Positions 36,301-47,160 of a stretch of 64,000 bases of DNA are shown piece after piece. This stretch comes from Ceratodon purpureus (lineage: Eukaryota > Streptophyta > Bryopsida > Pseudoditrichales > Ditrichaceae). The stretch lies in NCBI GenBank assembly GCA_014871385.1, contig CM026430.1, positions 17,108,995 to 17,172,994 of the forward strand. Reading direction: 5' to 3'. The position numbers were made by a program, and so were the translations under genes. The first letter of the stretch is position 1. Every line of letters begins with the position of its first letter. The notes beneath the pieces are model-generated. The model saw only the letters and a program-made list of their open reading frames with translations. It was not told the origin of the DNA and searched no databases.

Positions 36301-36530
36301 AAGGAACTTACTACAGAAAGTCTGGGCGTGGAGAGTTTACTTACACTTATCTTGATAAATCTGTCGTAGCTCATGTTGCATCTAACTTAGTCTTGGCGTG
36401 CAAGTTTCGTATGAAGCAAGCTACGTACAGCTTGAAGGGCGGGGATCCTGTGTACAAGATATCTTCGGAAGTTGTCGAAGTCGTGAGGCAGGCTCTATCA
36501 CATTTGTGGGAAACTGAGTGCAATGAATAG
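33360..36530 (+). CDS. DDE-like transposase of the nested transposon
   Basis: Firm exons: one ending 33685 (frame holds RVSPNRKDVVNK and HPKHYLTVTQ), then 34336-35395, 35529-35983 and 36114-36530, joined by GT-AG introns in matching phases with no stop. Candidate catalytic acidic residues lie in HIDFAENYEF, FSDGCAGQFKG and, across an intron, GHGKGEWDGAGAVVKRAL. This D...DGC-QFK...HGKG-DG-G pattern occurs in uncharacterised transposase-like proteins of many eukaryotes; I cannot assign a named superfamily. A Cys-rich stretch (CCCIFHVEMDL, GCSCACTVC) precedes the core. The 5' end is uncertain: an upstream frame at 33360-33596 (Arg/Glu-rich, RRHRERCSQ) must change frame or be spliced to join. Confidence 0.75.
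33690..34335. repeat. AGTAC motif array in a transposase intron
   Basis: The intron between the HYLTVTQ exon (ends 33685) and the TAFFLQF exon (starts 34336) carries many AGTACT, TAGTAC and AAGTACTTT copies. A tandem GAACTACCTACGCA unit with ACTCCAACAGTAGTA(G/T)GTCAAGTACTATATCAC follows, present twice (about 33900-33960 and 33965-34020). The same motif occurs near both ends of the element. Confidence 0.8.
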
Positions 36531-37230
36531 CTGCTAGATAATAGTGACGTGGAGAGTGAATCCGTGTGTACTAGTTAAGTTGTAGCCCTATATCAAGCTA
36601 CCACCAGATCGTGGTTTCTATCGTCAAAACACTCTGATTAACTGAAACTATTTTATGAGAAGTTTAGCCGGATAACATTCGGGTGTTGTTCATTCTGAAT
36701 GCATTTCCTATCTTCTACCTAGTCAATTACATGCATCAATGTCCCCTTCGTTCTGAGACAGATCCTGCCAAATACAGTCGAAGACATTTCTAGTTCCGCT
36801 AAGTATGCCAATATACATGATTTCATCACTGAATTATACGAAGCCCATTACTAGAGACAGCAGACAATTATAAGACTGTTATGCAATGAACTTATGGCAC
36901 CGGGTCATATAAATGAAACCGACGTTCTATTAGAAGATTTGTGCTTCCAGGCCCATGAAATACAGAGTGGAAGTAGCCTTTTTTAAAATAGGATGATCAA
37001 ATATAGCTAACGATTTTTATGTTCGTTGGGGTCACTGCATACTGCAACACCATTATTGAACATGTGCCTTGGTGACTCGGCCGATACTAAAACAACAAAA
37101 AGAGCTTGTCCATATATGGAGAATCGATATAAAGTAGGAATATTATGCCAGGAGTTGTAGAACTAAAAAAGGCATCGGTAACAGAGAATGTCAGAAACTT
37201 ATTTAAGGCACGGAATATTTGACTTAGAGA
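36531..37230. other. spacer after the transposase gene
   Basis: AT-rich 3' UTR and spacer between two convergent genes; no coding exon recognised. Confidence 0.5.
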
Positions 37231-37239
37231 GTAGGAACG

Positions 37240-38575
37240 CACGTTAGTTTCAGAATCCTAAGTTCCTTCAGTGTATAATTTGGTTGGTAATGTGCTTTTA
37301 AGAAAAAATCAAACATAGGGAAGGGCTCAACACCAAGGGCATAATTATTTATAAATATGCACAAAAAATAGAAAATAATCGAATTAAATATAACAAACTG
37401 AAGGCAAACGGATTTAAAAAAAAAAAAAAGGAACAAAGGGTGGGAAGTGTGGGGACTAACTATGAAGGATTTCACACAAACATGGGAAAATATTATTCAA
37501 ATGCATTGGTAGAAAGTACTCGGATATAAAGGTGATTTATAAATCGATGCAAGAGTTCGGCACTCCTTTTTTAATTTATAAATATGAGAAATAAATAATT
37601 GTTAATAAAACAATACTAGGGAACCCCAAAACAAACTAAACAAATAAAGAAAAATGAATAAGGTCATGAAAGAAGGGAAGTTTGAGGGAAAACTTCTAAG
37701 GAGATCAAACGAACACGGATAAATGGTATTGAAATGCATCATTTGGGTTCCATGCTTATGTTCTTTGAACCATTATTTATTTCTCATACTTAAAAGGTAT
37801 CCCTCGCACTTCCCTTTTTCCGTTCCCTATTTTCTTTTCGTTTTTCTTATTTTGTTGTTCCATAGATTTGTTTTATTAACAATTTTTTAATTTTCATTTT
37901 TAGAAGGTATCACTCACGTTCCCTCTTTCATTCATTTTTTTTTCTTTTTATTTCCCTATTTTGTTGCTCCATAGATTTCTTTTATTAACAATTTTTTAAT
38001 TTTCATTTTTTGAAGGTATCACTCACGTTCCCTCTTTCAATTTTATTTTTTTTCTTCATATTTCCTTATTTTGTTGGGCCATAGATTTGTTTTATTAACA
38101 ATTTTCTTTTTCATATTTTGAAGGTATCTCCTACTTTCATTCCCTTATTCTTTATTTTCAGTTTTTTATTGAGGTTCCATTTGTTGGTTTTATTAGCATT
38201 CGGTTTTTCGTATTTATAAGGTATACCTCACAATTCCCTTTTATCGATTACTATTTTTTTATTTTTTTTATTTTTTTGTGGTTCCATTGTCTTGTTTTAT
38301 TAACAATTTTATTTTTGATTTTTAGAAGGTATGTCTCACAGTCCTCTTCTTTCATTTCTTTATTTTTTTATTTGTTTTTTTTTGCAATTCCATTGTTTTG
38401 TTTTGTTATCATTTTATTTTCATATTAGGAGAATCACACAAGCTTCCCTCCTTTCATTTTTTTATTTTTTTATTATTTTTTTTTTCCTTTTTTTGGGGTT
38501 CCAACCTTATATTTTATTTTATTTTCTTTTTTTCTTTTTTTTTTACAAGTTATTTTCATGTTTTCGTATTTCTAC
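37240..38575. repeat. approximately 105-bp minisatellite with copies in opposite orientation
   Basis: From about 37790 to 38575 about seven degenerate direct copies run AAGGTATCxCTCAC + CCCTCTTTC + T-rich + CCATAGATTTGTTTTATTAA + CAATTTT. Two further copies at about 37240-37480 and 37560-37700 are reverse complements (GTTAATAAAACAA, GGAACCCCAAAA). The array sits between the two convergent genes of the nested transposon and could form a long hairpin transcript. Its Phe-rich reading frames are not proteins. Confidence 0.8.
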
Positions 38576-39295
38576 AAAATTAAGTGCATAACCGCCACCA
38601 CGCGGAATTCCCGGTTCAAGTGAGGTGACTCATGGCGGGAAAATCTACAACGATCTCACCTGAAAGGCAGCGGTTTCTTTAGGCGGGAGAAGATAAGGCG
38701 GGAAGGACCGTGAGTGGGTAGAAAGTTAAGCTCAATACCTGAACCGGCCGAGAGGGACGGGATAGCTGGCGACCCACATCCATGCATATATGAGTCCGTT
38801 GAGAGACAGAAGGTCGGAGTAGACCATATGTTTTTCAGATACAGTACAGCCCTTCTTAATATGCTTTGGACCACAGGGTGCCCACTCCATCTTCTCTTCT
38901 AACCTTCCTTCGCCCGCGACTCTTGCATTCAATTACTCCCTTTCTGCTGTTGTTGCTACGTTCTCCTCCCTTGCAGATCGCTTGCATGCCCGCTTCCAGA
39001 GTGTCCAAGCTCCGGAGCTTGTGCTTAGTTCTATTTCATTTTTAAGTTTGTTATTCTGACTGCGTTAAGATTATTTCCATGCTCATTACTTTATTTCACG
39101 TGTTATTCTATTAGATCTGAAGGCAAACGTCACACACATGCGCTGGCAAACTATAGTCAAATATCTAGGACAGGTCATTGTATGAAAGACAGATAAGTTT
39201 TGTTTGCAATTCATCTGTTTTTGAGAAACGGTACTGTATCCACTTGCATAACTTGATTAAATCCTAGTGAGTGTTCACTTTAGGTAATCTGTCGA
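38576..39295. other. spacer downstream of the SET gene
   Basis: No coding exon recognised; presumably the 3' UTR of the - strand SET gene and spacer. Confidence 0.45.
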
Positions 39296-42200
39296 TTATT
39301 TTTTCCTACGGTGAGCGGATCTGGACCCGAACAGTTTCCTCGATTTCTTTTTGCTCTTTCTCTTTGTAACCTCTTGGGTCTTGTCTCGGCACTTCTTGCT
39401 TCCACACATGCACCTAAAAGTTGGTATATCACGATTGTCCGACTTAAAATCCTCGCCGTAGTCCTGTAGTTCATTCATTGTCGGTTAAATTTTTGTATAC
39501 ATTGACATAACGAGTGTGCTTTGAAATAGAAAGAACGACTGAGTCTATAAATAACGGATTGAATGCGTGGTCTTATCATACCCAAGTCAGTTCCTCTCCC
39601 GGGAAGATGTCTCTCCTTGCAAAGAAGGCCACGTGGTAGACTCGGACCTCTCCTGAATGTACCCTAGCAGGCATGTCAATGACATTCGCTCCTTCACACC
39701 TGCAGTACGAGCAGATCAGTTAGAATACTAGGATAATAAAATTAGAAAACTGCTGATAGTAAGAGTTAATAATAAGATTCCGAGGTAGAAGAAAATTAAA
39801 ATTACAGGTTCAGCGGGGTCTTAGAAGCCTTGCCTGTGATTCAAGAACCTAGCGACGTTTCCATAGTGTGTAGCGTCGATGCAGAGGGAGGTACTGTCCG
39901 TGGCCATCACTTCGGCCCGCCAACAGGCGTCGAGTTGGAGAGTGTAGGTCTGTCAAAATCCTAGGAGTTTGTGAATCAAATGGTTTCGCTCTATGAGCTC
40001 TCCATTAGTAACTATTTCCCCAGCAAGCTCGAAAATAAACGTACCTGCTGGAATATGTTGTACTGTTCGCACACCCCAACCTCGAGGTAAGGTCCAAAAG
40101 ATCTGCAGCATAGATCAATCACAGTTACTTTGTAATCCATTTTTTTTAATGATTTTTTTAAATTAATTTCTTTTAGCAAAATTCAGTGCGACGAATGGAG
40201 TTCCAAGCAATGGATAAAAATATTATCAAATAAGGATTTCTGATTTTTCAATAGAGCACCTTCAAAACCGTCTAAAGCTACTGTGCTAAGTAACCCGAAT
40301 TAGAATAGCATCCAACCAAGAATAAGTATTTGTCCTTTTACAATGAAGCCGTTGATTACCTTCTAATAGAGAAAAAAGAGAAATAATTGTCGTATCTTAC
40401 CTGGACCTTTACCATCATGCCGTGTTGGATCACACGATTTCCGCACATGTCATGACACGCACATAACGAGTTACACTCATTGATGAAAGACCGTGGATGA
40501 TGGCCCTTGCACTGTGTATCTTCGTCACTACTACTTCCCTCGGTCGGGAGTTTAGAACAGTAACATCCTGACCCTTCATCACAGAATTCTAGCGGTGCGT
40601 TCTTCTCCAACTTTCTGATGACGTCGACCTGTAAAGTTCCGTCTCTACTGTAGACCAGACCGCCAGATTGTGCGACACACGTGCATGGCGGACCATCTAA
40701 CGCAAGACAGTCCGACCCACACCCCGTACAACCACTTTTAGCCTTGAATGCATCGGTGACAGTTGTCCATAGATCACCGCGACTAGGCTCTTCAAGCAAA
40801 ACCATGCTTTCTTTAACATACCCAAAATCAGGCGGGGGGATGGAGCATTCAGCCGGGACAACCACCGCAACTGGATGCCGTTCAAGACCATATGACAAGT
40901 CCGAAACAACTGTGACCTCCTGCTTTTGCAAAACAAAAAACATCAGGACTCCGAAGTGCTATATTTGAAGGCCATATGAAGAGTCTGGTTTTGGTATTCC
41001 ATTCACATACAATACGCGTATTTAAAAAAAAATACACACAAACAATATAAAATCTATCCTAGTACTAGCATTCTACAATACAAAACAGGGCGAATGTTTT
41101 TGGATCACCCAATCTAGGCCTCGCTATACATCGCTACTGCATACATTAGTTTGAGGCTTCTATCACGGACTTCACCGGTTTTAGCTTCTTTCCACTTGGG
41201 CTGCCTCCAGGACTGGTAGATCCGGGACAAGTGCTCTTACTATGACCTTCTTTATTCTTCCTCTTGCCCTTTGTCTTCGACTCTAGTTTTTCATTTGTCA
41301 CCTCAGTCTTCTTTGTCTTGTGGCCGTGACTCTTTCTGCCCCTTTTTTTATCCTCAGCATGCCGCACGTCATCACCAGCCTCGGTAGTCTTTGTAGAGGC
41401 CCGGGTTCTCTGAGCTGGCCCCAAGTCAACAGCTTCTAGTCGCCCACTCTTTCTTCGCACTTCGGTCTCCTTAGCCGCTGGCCTTCCCTCTATGCTTTTC
41501 CTCTTACCTTTTGCCCCCTTTGCCACACTATTGAGCTCCATCAATTCCTCCACAACCACTTGGGGCCCCTCGGTAATATTCCGTTCCAACTTCTCTTCTA
41601 CTACTCCCTCACTGCGGCAGATTTCGACTCCCGGACCCTTTTTTTCCATCTCCTGCTCAAACCTTTCCGTAATCTGGTCCACGTTGGTCGTGTCCTTGGC
41701 AGATGACATTTCTTCCACCAACGAAGTCCAATTCTTACCCCATATCCCCAAACTCGGACCGTCTCCATGAACCTGTTGATCTTCGTCTGATAAGTCGTCC
41801 TTCCTGTCATCTACATTCTCTGTAACTTGTCCCTGCCCTTTGCTTTCTCCTACATCTACCGGAATCCTTAGCTGCGACACCTCCGGCTCTACAACAGCTG
41901 TCTCTTCTTTCTCTACAGCAACGTCTATCACATTGACAGCATTCATGTTACCTCCTCCTTGCGGAACGCTGTCACTATCAATCTCCATATCGCTTTCACC
42001 ACCCTCCGCTTCGAAGGTTTTGTCTCCATGCGATGGCCTACTGTTTCCCTCCGATGATTCTGAGTCCCCTTCGCTGCCACTATCACTCACAGTAGTTCCA
42101 GAACCAGATGGCAACTCAGGCACGCCTTCTGCAGCATATTCACAATGTAGTTTCAAATACATTAGAACCGTCATTTATGGAAAACATCCCGCGAGTATTT

Positions 42201-42659
42201 AGTTGCTCTTACAGTACAATCAGCAAGATTTATAGGCATAAAACCAGTAAGAAGGAAAGTATAAATACCTTCACTATCGCTTTCTTCATCTTCGGAGTTT
42301 TCTTCAAACTCCGGCTCCTGGACTACAGCCTTTGAGCGAGAAACCTTTTCGAGGCACTCAAATACTGTCTCCGGATTAGCTCTATGTTGCTTAGATCCAG
42401 AGGATCTTCCCTGTGACATACCCGACTTGGTCTGTGTTATTGGGACTTTTCGCACAGTGCTCATCTTCTCCCTTCTGACATCTTCATCCTCTTTGATTTG
42501 CATCAAACTGCTCTCGTAAGTATCTCCCACGGCTGAGTCCTTAAACTTGGTTGAGCACACGGCCTGGCTCTGCTCCCCAAAACTAGCAAGTCCATGCGAA
42601 AGACATGACATCGGCTTCAAGGATGAGTCTGTCATCACATCGCACAAACGGAATTAACA

Positions 42660-43200
42660 TGTAGTTTAGAAGTAGAATTAGTATTCGCAGTAGCTACAAC
42701 CATTTCCAAAAGTACTAATATCACTAAACCTGCATAGTATGTACTACGTAAATATACTTCAATTCTTACTACCATGTACTTGTCATACTCCGAAAAGTAC
42801 TTTGATAAAAAACACGACCATCGAGGCCTATGTACAAGTACTACAACAATGTAGGATGATCACTCGGACCACAACATGTTCGACCGGTACAATATCACGA
42901 GTACTACATGTACTAAAGTGACTCACAGTGTACACCCCAAACAATGCATGAGTACCGACATGTACCTGATGTCACACCACGTACTGGAAAAAACAAAAGA
43001 AGTGACAAACAGAAAGTAACAAAATACAATTCGAGAGACAAGTTGTACAAACAGTTCAGGGGAGGGTATTTTTCCTTGTGACTCTGCAAGACAAGTACCT
43101 TGCGATCAGTAACTCTACATTGGAAGACAAGGACCGGTACAAATAAGTACTAACCATACTAAGTAGCTAAGGCCATAGTAGATTGAGTTCAAGCCACATA
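42660..43200. repeat. AGTAC motif array in an intron of the SET gene
   Basis: The intron between exons 2 and 3 (43290-42629) is filled with AAGTACT, TGTACT, GTAC and AGTACTAC motifs, the same motif as at the transposon ends and in the transposase intron. Confidence 0.75.
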
Positions 43201-44170
43201 ATCTGAGGTCGTACTCTAATCCTTTTAACTAATTAGCACTAGTTAAATGATATTGTTATACATGAAATGAATAGCACAGCAAGTAATTACCTGTATTAGG
43301 GCATCGTAGTCGCGCTTTCTCTGCTCGTTCAGATAGCAACCTTGCCACCTCCTCGTCGCACTGAGTCATTTGCGAAGCTACGTCCTCCACGACTACACTC
43401 CCCGGACCTCCCCATCCAAAACTACGATGCCAGTCAGGATCCACGAGTTTGTCGCTGCAATTTGCCGCAGCGCACTTATATCCGCTTTCGTAAGTGACCT
43501 TGGCACAGAAAGGATGGTAAAGATGTTTGCAACTTGCTATTACAATGTCGCTCTTCGGGAATCTGTAACCACAGAGGGCGCACTTCGTGATCTTCAGAAA
43601 CTTACGCTCTGGAGAGTTGTCTTCACCGAATGCACTATCACGGTAAACCAGCGGGACAGGAGTGAGGCTCCCCGAATGCCTCCCATATCTAATACGATCA
43701 CATTCGGCCCTCACTCCCTCGCACATCCGCGCCTTCAAATCAACGAGCCTCTGACACTCTGCCGCCATGAGGTCCTTCTCCTGAGCCTCTGCCTCCTTTC
43801 TTGCAAGAGCTCGCTTCTGCTCCTCCAGTAGCTCTGCCAGTAGTTCCCGTTTTCCCTCGCTTGTCGTGTTCACACCGTCCCCTGCTTGGTGAGAAGCCAA
43901 ATTGGCTTCGTATGATTCCACCATTAGAAGAGCAAGTCGCATGTCTTGAGCAGCACCATCCTTCTCCTTTAGCGCCACCTGCTCGTCCATCTTCAGCCCC
44001 TCCATCTCCATTAGCAGAATAGTATGCATACTCTGAAAGTACTCCAGCCTAGACATAGATGCTATTCCACGGTCTTCGACTTTCACTGTTGGAGTGGGTG
44101 CGTCTGCCTTATAACCGTGACCAGTCTTCCGTGTCGATGGCGTGTTGGTCGGAGGTGGGGCAGGCCTCCG

Positions 44171-45088
44171 CTGCAACAGCACATGGATTTTAAATAATTC
44201 AATCTGAAAATCTCTACGAACCCAACACAGCCGCATTATGTTTTCTGAACCCGTTGCCCCATATACTGTAATTTCTCTTTACTCTAGAAGCACTCCGAAC
44301 TCTGGAATAATTACTGAAGTCTTGAAATTAAAATTGAAGATCCGCTCACAATGAACAACTAAACAGAAATTTCAGAGTAAAGCATACATTTGTAACCCAA
44401 AGCGTTATCTCCTTAGAACCTCCTCAGACACTGCTAGTCACTTAACCATTGACCATGTCAACTCTCTGAAATCTGAAAGTAGAACCGAACACTAAAATTC
44501 TATCGAACAATCCTCCCCAGACCTATGAAACTGAAGATCCTTGAAAAGCCTCGTCAACTCAACTAACTCTACAAAGACAACTACGACCCGACCCCTGCTC
44601 AGCTCTTAACATCTGTAAGACTTACCGAAAAAGCGAACTCCAAAACCTAGATCGCAGACACCGTCTCACCCTCACAAATCTACTGAACCCCCGAGAAAAC
44701 TTACAAGCCCTTACGAGATATGTAAACCCGTAACCCGTAACCCAGAATCTCCAAACCCTCAAACTAATACCAAACCCAGAAATCACCCGAAAAACCATAA
44801 GAAATTGATATCAACTTTTACAAAATCAACAGCATCTACTATTAAAACTAATAACAAAGCAGGAGAACAATACACGAAGCGTGCTGAACTCTTACTCCTC
44901 TAAAACAGACCCAAACACTTAACCTACACAATGTAATGTTTTCTTTCCGAAACAACACCTGATTACCCTACCCCTTCCTAAAACCCTAACAGTGGAGATT
45001 TCCGCTTGACAAACATTTCCAACGAAGCAACAACGAACTATTGAACTCACAAAGCATCAAGGAAGAAACGGTAACAGAAAACACTTAC
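44171..45088. other. long intron of the SET gene
   Basis: The first intron (about 920 bp) on the - strand, between donor GTAAGTG at 45088 and acceptor GTTGCAG before 44170. No repeats or genes recognised in it; AGTAC motifs are sparse here. Confidence 0.6.
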
Positions 45089-46201
45089 CTTTGTAGGAGT
45101 CACAGTCTCCCCACCAACCAGCGGCTCTATCTTCATGGCGCCATCGACCTTCAAACTCCGCAACGATCTCTTCGTTACATTTGCATTTGTGTTGATGGCA
45201 TGCTGGAGCTTCGTCAAATCTTGCTCGTACTTCCTACGCTGACTATTGTTCGTCTCCTGCCCGTACAATGCCCAGTTCACGTCGTTCTTCTCGTACTCTA
45301 ATACAATGCCCACCGCAAACTGCTTGGTCACACACCGGGGGATCTCATCCGGACGGTGTTGATAAACAATCGGGTGCAGAAACTTAATCCGATTGACAAT
45401 TTCTCGGACCTTAACATCTGCCCACAAATATCCCCCGCGGCCCTTCGCTCCTTCCGGCCTGAACCCTAAGTCGTGCATAGCCTTATCGGAGATGTCTTTG
45501 TCTTTCCTACACCTGTGCGGGTTGATGGAGTTGGGGCCAGATTGGAGGTCGTATCTGTCCCGGAAATCCTCCCAAGTTAGGACGTCAGGTGGGGGCTTCA
45601 ACGTCGATATGAGCTCTTCCAGCTCCTGAACCTCCAAAAAGCGATCCTCTTCCTTCACTACTGCTGCAACGACGTCGCTCCCAATGGACTTTGTCTTCCT
45701 GTCTTTCGCTCCCATCACAGTTCCTCCATTCCCTCCGGATCTAACCCTATTCTCTAGAACTCCAGATTGAACAGCATCACCACCTATGGACTTGCTCCTC
45801 CTCGACATTGCACACAAATACGGAGCGAAAGCCCCAGCGCTACTCCAATCCAAAAATTCACAAACCCTACAACCTTCACCCTCCCTCCGTAACAAACCTT
45901 GGTAGAGGAAACCAGAGCTCGACTCGTGTTCGTTGGAAAAAGAAGACGATAACACGCGGCAAACACCTGAGACCAACGCTGGAGGATGACGATGATAACA
46001 ACCGGCTATACCAGGTTGGAAACCCTCGAGGTACTGCCAGTTACCGGTGCCAAGCTTCGCCATTGGAGGATGGTGGCATAGTCCCAGGTGAATCTCGTCG
46101 CTGAAATGGACGGCCGAGATCTACGACGAAAAGTATATTAAGTACTGTATCCAAGTAATGTACAACATAAGTACTCTCGAATTCTGCCCAAAGTGTACCC
46201 A

Positions 46202-46220
46202 GCGTAGTGTGCTTCCACCC
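46202..46220 (-). repeat. right TIR of nested transposon
   Basis: On the - strand GGGTGGAAGCACACTACGC, followed outward by TATA. AGTAC motifs begin just inside it (46130-46200). Confidence 0.92.
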
Positions 46221-46224
46221 TATA

Positions 46225-46319
46225 CTGACTTACAGATGTAGAAAACTGAGTCACAGATAACATAAGGTGCGTTACGGATAACACACACTAAAATTTTGTA
46301 TGACATACACTACGTTCCA
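46225..46319. repeat. CACTA intron segment with TGACA/GCGTT motifs
   Basis: The TNP2 intron on the right of the nested insertion has the same GTTACGGATAACAC, TGACAT and ACGTTCCAAGTGACAC motifs as the left part of the intron (31705-31870), confirming that both flanks belong to one intron. Confidence 0.75.
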
Positions 46320-47160
46320 AGTGACACAGAGTATCTTCTCTGTATCTGCTTTTCCCGCAGCGGGGACATGATTCGCAGTCCGCGTGCTCTCCACGAAATA
46401 GAATGCAACCTGCAAGACAAGCATGTATAACATTGTACGCTAGTCCGAGTGCCTGCAGCATTATCTTTGCCTTGTAGTGCTTCGCAGGCAAGACGTTTCC
46501 CTTTGGAAGAAGCTCCCCCGACAGATAATGAAGCAGCTCTGTTACAAATGCGTTGCTCACCCCATGCGTCGTGCACAGTGTCATGATGACAACCACTGCT
46601 GAAATTAGGCTTACAGAACTACCTGCATACACTGGATGTGAGGCCTCCAAATATAGTAACTCCAACGCCTCGACTGTGCTATCTGCAAAGTCTGCTTCAT
46701 CACTGTCATCGTTGGGCCTATTCTCAGAATCTTGCGCAATCTCCTGTAATTCTTCAGCGGTTCGCAGAGCATCCTCAAACTGCTTATGAACATCGTGGTG
46801 GCCAGGCGGATCATCACCTGCGTCTTCGGGTTCAAGATGCTCAAAAACCTCTTCATTGCCGCCATCAGTATTGTCTACCATCCACTCCTCGTCGCTGTGG
46901 TACCATGCTCCATCCTCCGGGTACTCCTCTGGGGGATCTCCTCCAATCATAGAGCGGTACAGAAAAGGGTCGCGTTTATAAGATTTCAGATGCTTCGTTA
47001 TTGCTCGAACAGGCAAGCGTCGGCCTCCGTGACAGTAATTGCATGGTCATGACCACCTAGTTATTGGAACCTCACTGCTTGCAGCAAACTGAAATTCGTG
47101 ATGGTGAATTATCTCCTCAGTCAATCTCCACTTGCGTTTCCTAGTACTGGGAAACGCCAT
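46320..47160 (-). pseudogene. TNP2: TNP2 transposase N-terminal exon
   Basis: The likely start ATG is 47160-47158 (MAFPSTRKRKWRL). A CNYCHGGRR zinc-type motif follows, then an acidic stretch and the standard TNP2 segment ELLPKGNVLPAKHYKAKIML, ending in CPRCGKSRYRE near 46325. TGA at 47049-47047 interrupts the frame between RW and CNYC. The next coding part in family order (VVRHFPLIPRL) is at about 31670, so this exon belongs with 28335-31704 as one gene. The exact splice donor near 46320 was not resolved. Confidence 0.88.

Larger units (their letters stand above)
39296..45808 (-). pseudogene. transposon-borne RING-SET protein, SUVR-type histone methyltransferase (one nonsense codon)
   Basis: Eight exons join in phase: 45808-45089, 44170-43291, 42628-42269, 42128-41176, 40919-40401, 40102-39834, 39699-39582, 39463-39296; about 1330 residues. 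In order: an N-terminal part of unknown type; a coiled coil; a RING-H2-like finger (CALC, CKHLYHPFC, CAAANC); an acidic then Lys-rich linker; pre-SET (ECNSLCACHDMCGNRVIQHG); SET (RGWGVRTVQHIPAGTFIFEL, ARFLNHRCEGANVIDMP, EELTWDYGEDF); post-SET (CMCGSKKC). NHRC and the WDYG tyrosine, needed for catalysis, are kept; the form is nearest plant SUVR1/2/4. One TGA (39955-39953) falls in a variable loop of SET. The intron after FLNHR uses a GC donor (AG|GCAAGG). The exon 4 to 5 link (41176 to 40919, GTGAAG donor) is the weakest; otherwise exon 4 stops at 41146. An in-frame Met at 46063 could extend the start. Confidence 0.8.
31875..46220. mobile_element. 14.3-kb nested TIR transposon carrying a SET-domain gene
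   Basis: The left end GGGTGTAAGCACACTACGC (31875-31893) matches the inverted right end GGGTGGAAGCACACTACGC (46220-46202) with one mismatch. TATA borders both sides (31871-31874 and 46221-46224), giving a TATA (or TA) target duplication. Both flanks outside it are the same TNP2 intron, rich in the CACTA TGAC/ACGT motif. Inside, the motif is a different one (AGTACT/AAGTAC). It encodes a DDE-like transposase (+, to 36530) and a convergent RING-SET gene (-, 45808-39296), so it is a self-contained element of a class I cannot name. TSD length and ends suggest it is not CACTA, hAT or MULE. Confidence 0.85.

Noticed and set aside
38331..38591. Phe-rich hydrophobic frames
   Set aside because: T-rich minisatellite, not a gene.
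39834..40102. An intron from GTACGT to GACAG that would remove the TGA of the SET gene
   Set aside because: It would delete conserved SET residues (GTFIFELAGEIV) and shift the frame.
41492..42202. Ser/Pro-rich + strand frames opposite the SET-gene linker
   Set aside because: Antisense to the acidic/Lys-rich linker exon, whose frame joins its neighbours in phase.
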